Translations under genes and position numbers: made by a program
The notes under the pieces: model-generated
The model's database searches: none
Told to the model about the DNA's origin: nothing
What the model saw: only the letters and a program-made list of their open reading frames with translations
From: Bacillota bacterium
Lineage (GTDB): Bacteria; Bacillota; Clostridia; Acetivibrionales; DSM-1351
Length of the DNA stretch: 6,565 bases
Assembly (NCBI GenBank): GCA_023436485.1
Contig: JAEZIU010000298.1
Span: forward strand, 1 to 6,565
Direction: 5' to 3'
In this document: piece after piece, positions 1 through 4,377 of the stretch
Layout of the letters: each line of letters begins with the position of its first letter
Numbering within the stretch: position 1 is the first letter of the stretch

Positions 1-847
1 GCCTTGAGCATATGGGAGCCATTGCACAATCGCATATGGGAAATAAAATCCCCATAATTATTGCTGCCGGAAAGCCGGCCCACTTAAAACGTCTAAACAC
101 TCTAACTATTTTTTCGTCGGAAATAAATATCTGAAGAAAAGATGAAGTAAGTATGCCTATCAATAAAAATGGGAGTGCCTCAATGAGAATACTCAAAAAA
201 GTAGTTCTAAAGGTAGTTCCTGTATTTTTAACTGAAATAAAAAACAGGTACAGTACTGGCATTAGCAATACTACTAAAAACCCCCTAATATCTTTATTGT
301 TACTTCGTATTTTAAAATTTTTTTGGGGGTATACAATTTGGGCCTGCCTGTTGATTGCCTTTATGGTTCTTTTGATGTTTGTTTTCCCCGCCAAATCCAA
401 GGATTTATCCCGGTTTAAGATAACAATATCACTGTTTGAAATCTGCTCCGTCATTATTGATTTCATATTGTTCATGTACAATGCAAAGGTGGATGCGTCG
501 GCAATAAAAAATATATTGTTTATGCGGCAGCCCGACGGAAGTCTTATGCTTAAAAATTCCCCTATTGGCCATGTTCCGTTATATTCTATAAGAATCCTGA
601 CCGGGTCATGTTCCTCAATAACGGAACTTATGAAGCTTCGGTCAAGCATATGTATATCGTCTACATTAATAAGTATGGTATTGGATCTCTTTAGTATACT
701 TTCCCGGTATTCTTCAAATCCCTGTTCACAGCATATCAATACAGTTTTTTTATTATATGTGCCATTCCGGCTTAATAATAGATTTTGTATGAATGTGGTC
801 TTGCCGGATTCAAGAAATCCCCCGATTATACTTATTTCTATACTCAC
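1..847 (-). CDS. CobW-like P-loop domain fused to a YcgR/COG0701-type permease (partial, runs off left edge)
   Basis: The frame is open from a GTG at 847-845 to the window edge (282 codons seen). An ATG two bases upstream (849-847) is followed at once by TGA, so GTG is the start; GGGAG at 859-855 is its ribosome site. It begins 2 nt after the stop of the upstream GTPase gene, so the two are co-transcribed. Residues 1 to about 180 resemble a CobW/COG0523 G domain: Walker A GGFLESGKTT at 9-18, ILIEYNG at 85-91 as a Walker-B-like strand, and LNRDK at 144-148 at the guanine-specificity position. The CxCC metal motif is absent. Hydrophobic segments follow at about 187-205, 217-242 and 258-276. EALPFLLIGIL and FPICDCAMAP are typical of COG0701 permeases such as Bacillus YcgR (recalled from family knowledge). 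The substrate is unknown. The neighbouring Zur-like gene suggests a metal-starvation role, which is inference. The rest of the permease lies outside. Confidence 0.82.
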   Translation of the reverse strand, partial: MSIEISIIGGFLESGKTTFIQNLLLSRNGTYNKKTVLICCEQGFEEYRESILKRSNTILINVDDIHMLDRSFISSVIEEHDPVRILIEYNGTWPIGEFLSIRLPSGCRINNIFFIADASTFALYMNNMKSIMTEQISNSDIVILNRDKSLDLAGKTNIKRTIKAINRQAQIVYPQKNFKIRSNNKDIRGFLVVLLMPVLYLFFISVKNTGTTFRTTFLSILIEALPFLLIGILTSSFLQIFISDEKIVRVFRRFKWAGFPAAIIMGILFPICDCAMAPICSR

Positions 848-849
848 AT

Positions 850-1782
850 TTAAACTCCCGTAAAAAGTTTTTTAAGTTCACCGGTGTTGAGATTTTCGCC
901 GATAACACATACACGCCCCGTATAGTCCGGCAAGCAAGGCTTTATACTAATTTCTCCCGGTACAAAGTCAAACTGTAGCCAGCTACTCTTTTGTACGGGA
1001 ACTATTCCTTTTGACCTCAATATATTTCCATACAGTGATTTATTTGAGAGGGACTTGAGTATGCCACGTATACCTTCATCGGTATATTGTTTTGGTGTCT
1101 CTACACCCCAGCTCTGAAACATTTTATCGGCCTCTGCATGCCTGTGCATCCTGTTTTCCCGCGAATTTCCCATATTTATACCTCCGCCCTGTTCTGCAAG
1201 AGCTATAATATCCTCACCATTTAATTCCGTCCAATCAGTTGTTACAATGTTGGCTTCAGGATTACGTTTCTGAATATCACTTACAACTTTTGAAAGCTTC
1301 TCTTGCTCCAACATTTGTGTTCTGCTTAGAATAACGGTTTTTGCATTTTTTATCTGATCCTGAAAGAATTCTCCGAAGTTATTTACATAAATTATATATT
1401 TAACTGCATCTACAACAGCTATACACATATTTACTCCTGCATCTGCTTGCTTTTCAAGCTTCCCACAGGCCTCCAGAACTCCTGAAAGCTTGCCTACACC
1501 CGAGGGTTCAATAATAATTCTGTCGGGTGTATATTTCCTCAGAACCTCCTTAAGAGCCGTAGAAAAATCCCCCACCAATGAACAGCAAATACAGCCTGAA
1601 TTAATTTCTTTTATCTCTATGCCGGAATCTCTTAAAATTCCACCGTCAATACCTATTTCACCAAATTCATTTTCTATAATTACAACTTTTTCCGAGCCTA
1701 ATTTTTCTTTCAAAAGTTTTTTTATTAATGTTGTCTTGCCTGCACCAAGAAAGCCTGAAACAATGTCTATTTTAACCGCCAT
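850..1782 (-). CDS. COG0523 (CobW/ZNG1-like) metallochaperone GTPase
   Basis: This 310-residue protein is a G3E-family GTPase of the COG0523 group, cytosolic proteins that use GTP hydrolysis in metal insertion or trafficking, often of zinc. Visible features are Walker A GFLGAGKTT at residues 10-18, ENEFGEIGID at 37-46, the family-defining metal motif GCICC at 63-67, Walker-B-like IIIEPSG at 89-95, and a C-terminal CobW domain at about 220-305. The usual NKxD guanine motif is replaced by SRTQ at 153-156. A short MHRHAEAD stretch at 212-219 stands where some relatives carry a long His-rich linker. The ATG is supported by AAAGGAGGA ending 8 nt upstream (1799-1791). It is divergent from a Zur-like regulator and lies 2 nt before the permease fusion gene, pointing to a zinc-limitation operon. 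It is not cobalamin CobW itself, since no cobalamin genes are nearby. Confidence 0.9.
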   Translation of the reverse strand: MAVKIDIVSGFLGAGKTTLIKKLLKEKLGSEKVVIIENEFGEIGIDGGILRDSGIEIKEINSGCICCSLVGDFSTALKEVLRKYTPDRIIIEPSGVGKLSGVLEACGKLEKQADAGVNMCIAVVDAVKYIIYVNNFGEFFQDQIKNAKTVILSRTQMLEQEKLSKVVSDIQKRNPEANIVTTDWTELNGEDIIALAEQGGGINMGNSRENRMHRHAEADKMFQSWGVETPKQYTDEGIRGILKSLSNKSLYGNILRSKGIVPVQKSSWLQFDFVPGEISIKPCLPDYTGRVCVIGENLNTGELKKLFTGV

Positions 1783-1804
1783 GTACTATGTCCTCCTTTA
1801 TATA

Positions 1805-1833
1805 ATTATATTCACTTGCTTCTAATTGATGAT
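1805..1833 (-). promoter_or_regulatory. Putative promoter of the COG0523 GTPase/permease operon
   Basis: A perfect TATAAT lies on the minus strand at 1810-1805, about 23 nt upstream of the start codon and just before the AAAGGAGGA ribosome site. The matching -35 region (about 1833-1828, read ATCATC with a 17-nt spacer) is poor. Poor -35 elements are common where a regulator binds, and a Fur-box-like sequence covers this spot. The implied leader is very short, so the start site is approximate. Confidence 0.5.
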
Positions 1834-1861
1834 TATCCACCCGGTCATTGACATATAATCA
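1824..1861. promoter_or_regulatory. Candidate Zur/Fur-family operator pair in the divergent spacer
   Basis: TGATTAT at 1830-1836 and its exact inverse ATAATCA at 1855-1861 face each other across 18 nt. Each sits in a partial match to the Fur-family 7-1-7 box TGATAATnATTATCA: 1824-1838 matches 9 of 14 fixed positions and 1853-1867 matches 8 of 14. The left site covers the -35 region of the leftward promoter and the right site lies in the spacer of the rightward promoter. A bound Fur-family protein could therefore repress both genes, including its own. This is an inference from position and half-site sequence; neither box is a full match. Confidence 0.4.
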
Positions 1862-1877
1862 TTCAGTGAGCTATATT
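1848..1877 (+). promoter_or_regulatory. Promoter of the Zur-like regulator
   Basis: A perfect -35 TTGACA at 1848-1853 is followed by an 18-nt spacer and a -10 TATATT at 1872-1877, a good sigma-A type promoter. It predicts a start site near 1884 and a leader of about 27 nt ahead of the ATG at 1911. The inverted half-site ATAATCA lies within its spacer. Confidence 0.65.
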
Positions 1878-1910
1878 ATATTTGAAAATGCATTTACAGG
1901 AGCCGCTATT

Positions 1911-2342
1911 ATGAATAAAAATGTTCTTAAATCCTCAGATCTCAAAACGACCAAACGACGCTTGGCTATTCTTGCAGTCTTGGAGAATTCTACTGAACCC
2001 ATGACGGCAGAGGATATCTATTCAAACGTTATAAAAGATGTCCATATGAGCCTCTCGACTGCTTACAGAACCCTGGGGACTCTTTCTGAAAAAGGAATTC
2101 TTTTAAAGAACCTTAGCCAGGACGGAAAAACATATTATCAGATTAATAGCCACCAGCACAAGCATCATATTATATGCACTCTGTGTAATGAAACCGTACC
2201 TATTGACGATTGCCCTCTATCAAATATTGAAAAAAGCCTCATTAAACAAACAGGTTTCATCATAACAGGACACAGCCTGGAATTTTCGGGTATATGTCCC
2301 AAATGTGCTAAGCATACTGAAAATGATGATTTTAACGGTTAG
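1911..2342 (+). CDS. zur: Fur-family metal-responsive repressor, Zur-like
   Basis: This 143-residue protein has the normal Fur-family layout. The N-terminal winged helix (about 10-75) contains the recognition segment SLSTAYRTLGTL at 47-58, and the C-terminal half is a metal-binding dimerisation domain. HQHKHHIICTLC (81-92) provides histidines plus CxxC C89/C92, and GHSLEFSGICPKC (120-132) provides H121 and CxxC C129/C132. The paired CxxC motifs are the usual structural zinc site. Start: AGGAG at 1898-1902 lies 8 nt before the ATG at 1911; the frame is open further upstream, but that stretch overlaps the promoter and has no ribosome site. Zur is preferred over Fur or PerR because the divergent operon carries a COG0523 GTPase and because of the extra IDDCP motif (98-102), recalled from Zur-like proteins. 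PerR or Fur cannot be excluded from sequence alone. Confidence 0.85.
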   Translation: MNKNVLKSSDLKTTKRRLAILAVLENSTEPMTAEDIYSNVIKDVHMSLSTAYRTLGTLSEKGILLKNLSQDGKTYYQINSHQHKHHIICTLCNETVPIDDCPLSNIEKSLIKQTGFIITGHSLEFSGICPKCAKHTENDDFNG

Positions 2343-2889
2343 CTACCTGCCATTCCTCCAAAAGGATACCGTAGTTTTTTTCATCATCCCAACTTCCGTT
2401 TTTGTATCTTACCTTGCGCAGCTCGCCTTCCAAGGTCATGCCAACCTTTTTCATGATTCCTTCTGATTTAAGGTTGTTTGTATTGCACCTGGCGGATATT
2501 TTGTGAAGCCCAAGCCTATTAAATCCAAATTCAATCATTGCATTTGCCAACTCTGTTGCAAAACCTTTCCCCCAATATTCCGGCAATAAGAAATAACCTA
2601 TCTCTCCGCAGCCACCTGAACTATTCCTGCTATGAATCTGTATGTCTGCAAACCCTATAAATGCATTTTGCTCTTTGGAAGAAACTGCAAAGGCATAGGA
2701 ACCGTCTTTGTTAACATCCTCTCCTGTATTTATGAATCCCTCAAAAAAGGTATGAGCATTTTCTTCGCTGCTTATTCTGTCTATCCATGCATATCTCATT
2801 ATGCTTTCATTTGAAAATACAGAATAGAATAGCGGAAAATCTTCTTGTGTAAAGAATCTGAAACTGAGACGTTCACTTGATATTTTCAT
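2332..2889 (-). CDS. GNAT-family N-acetyltransferase, RimJ/RimL type
   Basis: This 185-residue protein matches the RimJ/RimL branch of GNAT acyltransferases, which move an acetyl group from acetyl-CoA to an amine, often a protein N-terminus or a small molecule. The N-terminal MKISSERLSFRFFTQEDFPLFY is typical. Motif A, which holds the CoA pyrophosphate, is EIGYFLLPEYWGKGFATE at 96-113. KISARCNTNNLKSEGIMKKVGM at 130-151 is the conserved second half, with the Asn-rich segment before the last helix. Start: GGGAGGA at 2900-2894 lies 4 nt upstream of the ATG at 2889-2887. Its 3' end overlaps the regulator gene by 11 bp in convergent orientation, and it is divergent from the CarD-like gene. The acceptor substrate cannot be told from the sequence. 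There is no truncation. Confidence 0.88.
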   Translation of the reverse strand: MKISSERLSFRFFTQEDFPLFYSVFSNESIMRYAWIDRISSEENAHTFFEGFINTGEDVNKDGSYAFAVSSKEQNAFIGFADIQIHSRNSSGGCGEIGYFLLPEYWGKGFATELANAMIEFGFNRLGLHKISARCNTNNLKSEGIMKKVGMTLEGELRKVRYKNGSWDDEKNYGILLEEWQVANR

Positions 2890-2901
2890 ATTATCCTCCC
2901 A

Positions 2902-2938
2902 AAGTATGTATACTTGACTAATATATTTTATTAATCAA
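2902..2938. repeat. Two adjoining inverted repeats upstream of the acetyltransferase gene
   Basis: AAGTAT-GT-ATACTT at 2902-2915 is a perfect 6-2-6 dyad just upstream of the acetyltransferase ribosome site. It adjoins a second dyad, TTGACTAATA (2914-2923) against TATTAATCAA (2929-2938), with one mismatch in ten pairs and a 5-nt loop. The stretch TATGTATAC inside the first dyad (2905-2913) recurs at 3021-3029 in front of the CarD-like gene. These could be operators for a shared regulator. In AT-rich DNA some dyads arise by chance. Confidence 0.4.
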
Positions 2939-2943
2939 TTATA
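2938..2943 (-). promoter_or_regulatory. Possible -10 element for the acetyltransferase gene
   Basis: TATAAT occurs on the minus strand at 2943-2938, about 50 nt upstream of the acetyltransferase start. No good -35 is seen 16-18 nt further upstream. An alternative is TTGATT at 2938-2933 with a poor -10 AAGTAT. The dyad-rich sequence at 2902-2938 would lie in the leader or on the promoter. Confidence 0.3.
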
Positions 2944-2983
2944 TATTCATTTTGTCTTAATAGTAACGGTAAGCTTTTAAAAA

Positions 2984-2992
2984 TGTTATAAT
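2984..2992 (+). promoter_or_regulatory. Extended -10 promoter of the CarD-like gene
   Basis: TGTTATAAT at 2984-2992 is a consensus extended -10 (TGn plus TATAAT). The -35 region 17 nt upstream (TAACGG, 2964-2969) is weak, as is common for extended -10 promoters. The predicted start is near 2999, giving a leader of about 75 nt that begins with the nested palindrome. An alternative start could come from TTGACT at 2914-2919 with AATTAT at 2937-2942. Confidence 0.5.
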
Positions 2993-2999
2993 TAAGTGA

Positions 3000-3042
3000 T
3001 GACTAAAACACTCTATACATTATGTATACGTAACTTTAGTCA
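3000..3042. repeat. Nested 43-nt interrupted palindrome in the CarD leader
   Basis: Outer arms TGACTAAA (3000-3007) and TTTAGTCA (3035-3042) are exact inverse complements. Inside them is a perfect 7-1-7 palindrome, TATACATTATGTATA (3014-3028). The unpaired 6-nt segments between inner and outer arms are equal in length, so the element is symmetric about 3021. It begins at the predicted transcription start, so it could act as an operator at +1 or as a 5'-terminal mRNA hairpin. No T-run follows, so it is not a terminator. Confidence 0.6.
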
Positions 3043-3075
3043 AAATACTTTAATTATAGATGTAGGAGGAGTTAT

Positions 3076-3612
3076 ATGTTTTCAGTCGGTGACACTATTA
3101 TATATGGAAATCAGGGTATTTGTAAGATTGCTGGAATACAGGATATGACGGTTGATTCAAACACTCGTCCTTACTATGTCTTAAAGCCTGTTTTTGAAAA
3201 CGGTTCCACCATTTATTTCCCTGTCGGGAATGAAACAGCTGAAAAAAAGATGCGACGTATCCTTTCAGTTGAAGAAGTTTATACCTTGATTAGGGAAATG
3301 TCTGACGAAGATACCATCTGGATTGAAAATGAAAGCGAAAGAAAAGAATCCTATAGAAATATTCTGACAGGTTCTGACCGTTCTGCTCTTGTGAAGCTGA
3401 TTAAGACCCTTTATCTTCATGAACAGGAATTGAAGAACTCCGGGAAAAAGCTGCATGTATCTGACGAAAAGTTTTTAAAAGATGCTGAAAAAATTCTGCA
3501 CGATGAGTTGATTTTTGTTTTGGATATTGAGCGTGAAGATGTTCTTCCTTTCATCAAGGAGCAGCTTGAAATCAATACAAAGAAGCAAGAAGAAGATGAT
3601 GGAATTGCTTAA
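3076..3612 (+). CDS. CarD/CdnL-family RNA polymerase-binding transcription regulator
   Basis: This 178-residue protein has the CarD layout: an N-terminal Tudor-like RNA polymerase-interacting domain (about 1-65; FSVGDTIIYGNQGICKI at 2-18, YYVLKP at 33-38) and a C-terminal helical domain (about 75-170) that in mycobacterial CarD contacts the -10 region of the open complex. W82 in DTIWIENESERKESYRNILTGSD lies where the mycobacterial bubble-contacting Trp is found, judging by recalled alignment, and KFLKDAEKILHDEL fits the C-terminal helices. Length is normal and the acidic tail (QEEDD) is unremarkable. Start: AGGAGG at 3064-3069 sits 6 nt before the ATG. It appears monocistronic and is followed by a hairpin. 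It is more likely a modulator of housekeeping promoter opening than a gene-specific repressor; its target genes cannot be read from the window. Confidence 0.88.
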   Translation: MFSVGDTIIYGNQGICKIAGIQDMTVDSNTRPYYVLKPVFENGSTIYFPVGNETAEKKMRRILSVEEVYTLIREMSDEDTIWIENESERKESYRNILTGSDRSALVKLIKTLYLHEQELKNSGKKLHVSDEKFLKDAEKILHDELIFVLDIEREDVLPFIKEQLEINTKKQEEDDGIA

Positions 3613-3627
3613 TGAGGGTGAATATTT

Positions 3628-3689
3628 CCGCTGCGTCCGGGGCGACGCGGTGAAGGGTACATCCTGTCCGCCGTTCCTGATGACGGATG
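3628..3689 (+). other. GC-rich foldable segment downstream of CarD
   Basis: This segment is clearly richer in G+C than its surroundings and can form two hairpins. The first is GCGTC (3633-3637) with GACGC (3644-3648) around a 6-nt loop. The second is CATCC-T-GTC (3660-3668) with GAC-GGATG (3682-3689), eight pairs with one bulged T and a 13-nt loop. It matches no riboswitch consensus I recognise. It could be a dispersed repeat, a small RNA, or a structured 3' UTR of the CarD mRNA. Confidence 0.35.
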
Positions 3690-3710
3690 GTGAGTAGGGA
3701 CATAAGCAGC

Positions 3711-3752
3711 AGTATAATTGCCGGATTAAGTCTGGCAATTATACTATACTTT
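3711..3752 (+). terminator. Probable terminator of the CarD-like gene
   Basis: AGTATAATTGCC (3711-3722) and GGCAATTATACT (3734-3745) form a perfect 12-bp stem with an 11-nt loop, about 100 nt after the CarD stop. The tail is modest (ATACTTTT, then TTTTT after a short gap), so termination strength is uncertain. The right arm contains the stop codon of the ABC remnant read from the other strand. Confidence 0.6.
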
Positions 3753-4132
3753 TGCATCTTTTTGAATTACCTCAAATATACCGTTATCCATTTCACATAC
3801 TGTATCACATAAAATGTCTATATCTTCAGCACTATGGCTGGAGAGGATGATGGTTTTACCTTCATTTCGAAGATTAATCAAAGTTCACGTAACTCACTAA
3901 TACCATGCTTATCTATGCCATTCACAGGTTCATCTAACAAAAGTATTGACTGGTTTTCCATTATTGCTTGTGCAATTCCAAGTCTTTGACGCATACCCAA
4001 AGAGTATTTTCCTACCCATTTCTTATTTTTCGGGTCAAGTCCAAAACGTTTGATAGCATTTTTTATTTCTTCCTTTGAAATATTACTATTGATTGAAGCT
4101 AAAAACATTAAATTTTTGTAAGCTACTACATA
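3744..4132 (-). pseudogene. ABC-transporter ATP-binding protein remnant, 5'-truncated and frameshifted
   Basis: About 130 codons of the C-terminal half of an ABC ATPase remain, resembling the BcrA-like antibiotic/lantibiotic exporter class. Present are AYKNLMFLASIN, the signature region YSLGMRQRLGIAQAIM, Walker B ILLLDEPVNGID, and, in a second frame, the switch-histidine region IILSSHSAEDIDIL. The first frame stops with TGA at 3880-3878 just after ELREL. Homology resumes at 3881 as LINLRNEGKTIILSSH, so one base appears lost near 3880-3884; the second frame ends with TAG at 3746-3744. Walker A and everything upstream of about 4132 are missing, and the frame closes at 4147-4145. An internal ATG at 4108 would give only a fragment that cannot bind ATP normally. 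No partner permease is nearby. It is clearly non-functional, a relic of a lost transporter. Confidence 0.85.
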
Positions 4133-4133
4133 A

Positions 4134-4163
4134 ATAAAGCCCCGTTATTAAACGGAGCTTTAT
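4134..4163. terminator. Hairpin at the broken end of the ABC remnant
   Basis: AAAGCCCCGTT (4136-4146) and AACGGAGCTTT (4151-4161) pair around ATTA. On the minus strand the single non-Watson-Crick position is a G-U wobble, so the RNA stem is complete, and two more A-T pairs extend it to 4134 and 4163. The minus-strand tail (ATTTATG) is weak. It may be an old terminator or leader hairpin of a lost gene; it lies exactly where homology of the ABC remnant ends. Confidence 0.4.
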
Positions 4164-4280
4164 AAAAAAATTTAGAAGAGGAAAAACAAAATGAAAAAAT
4201 GTTATGTACTTATATTAACAGCATAATATTAATAAATAATATATAAACAATGAACTTTTTGTAAACACGCAGAAGTTTAT
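4164..4280. other. AT-rich gene-free stretch
   Basis: I see no convincing gene here. The only coding hint is an 11-codon plus-strand reading frame at 4191-4226 (MKKCYVLILTA) behind an AGAAGAGG-like site. It resembles the first residues of a secretion signal but stops at once. Together with the neighbouring ABC remnant it may be the broken start of a lost exported peptide or lipoprotein, though this is weak. Confidence 0.3.
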
Positions 4281-4316
4281 AAAAAAAAATCCTCAAAGTA
4301 TAACTTTGAGGATTTT
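4281..4316 (-). terminator. Strong intrinsic terminator of the fumarate operon
   Basis: A perfect 13-bp stem, 4286-4298 against 4304-4316, with a 5-nt loop is followed on the minus strand by an unbroken run of T (nine counting the end of the stem, down to 4281). It sits right after a tRNA 3'-end relic and downstream of the small membrane-protein gene, so it ends the leftward operon. It was probably the terminator of the ancestral tRNA gene. Confidence 0.85.
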
Positions 4317-4317
4317 C

Positions 4318-4355
4318 TGGTTGCGGGAGCTGGACTTAAACCACAACCTTCGAGT
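4318..4355 (-). pseudogene. Degenerate 3' end of a tRNA, most like initiator tRNA-fMet
   Basis: Read on the minus strand, 38 nt run from ACTCGAAGG through the T arm to CTCCCGCAACCA. Compared by memory with a typical bacterial initiator tRNA 3' half (ACCCGAAGG, T arm, CCCCCGCAACCA), this differs by about five substitutions and one deleted base. The T loop reads TTTAAGT and has lost the nearly invariant C56, and the T stem no longer pairs fully. The 5' half is absent: the upstream sequence is the end of the small membrane-protein gene, and nothing there pairs with the acceptor strand. The encoded CCA is followed at once by a strong terminator, as at a real tRNA 3' end. It is a non-functional relic, possibly an attachment-site copy. 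Confidence 0.65.
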
Positions 4356-4377
4356 CTTTAACAAAAATTTTATGTAC

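Noticed and set aside
153..863. Plus-strand open frame of 236 codons
   Set aside because: It is antisense to the CobW-permease fusion read from 847 leftward, which has clear P-loop and permease motifs and a ribosome site. The plus-strand product has no recognisable domain.
1490..1825. Plus-strand open frame inside the COG0523 gene
   Set aside because: It is a mirror of a conserved GTPase coding region with no ribosome site, and its end overlaps the divergent promoter region.
1848..1910. Longer N-terminus for the Zur-like protein
   Set aside because: The 21 extra codons overlap the TTGACA/TATATT promoter and have no ribosome site. AGGAG at 1898-1902 points to the ATG at 1911, giving the normal Fur-family length.
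3515..3697. Plus-strand frame continuing from CarD into the GC-rich segment
   Set aside because: It is out of frame with CarD and lacks its own ribosome site. A programmed frameshift extension was considered, but no slippery site with a downstream structure was evident.
3628..3752. Riboswitch for the ABC remnant or CarD
   Set aside because: It lies downstream of CarD and is antisense to the ABC remnant. It does not show the core motifs of the TPP, cobalamin, SAM, glycine, c-di-GMP or guanidine classes that I can recall.
3475..3757. Minus-strand open frames across the 3' end of CarD and the GC-rich segment
   Set aside because: They are antisense to CarD and the hairpins, with no conserved motif and no ribosome site; treated as by-products of base composition.
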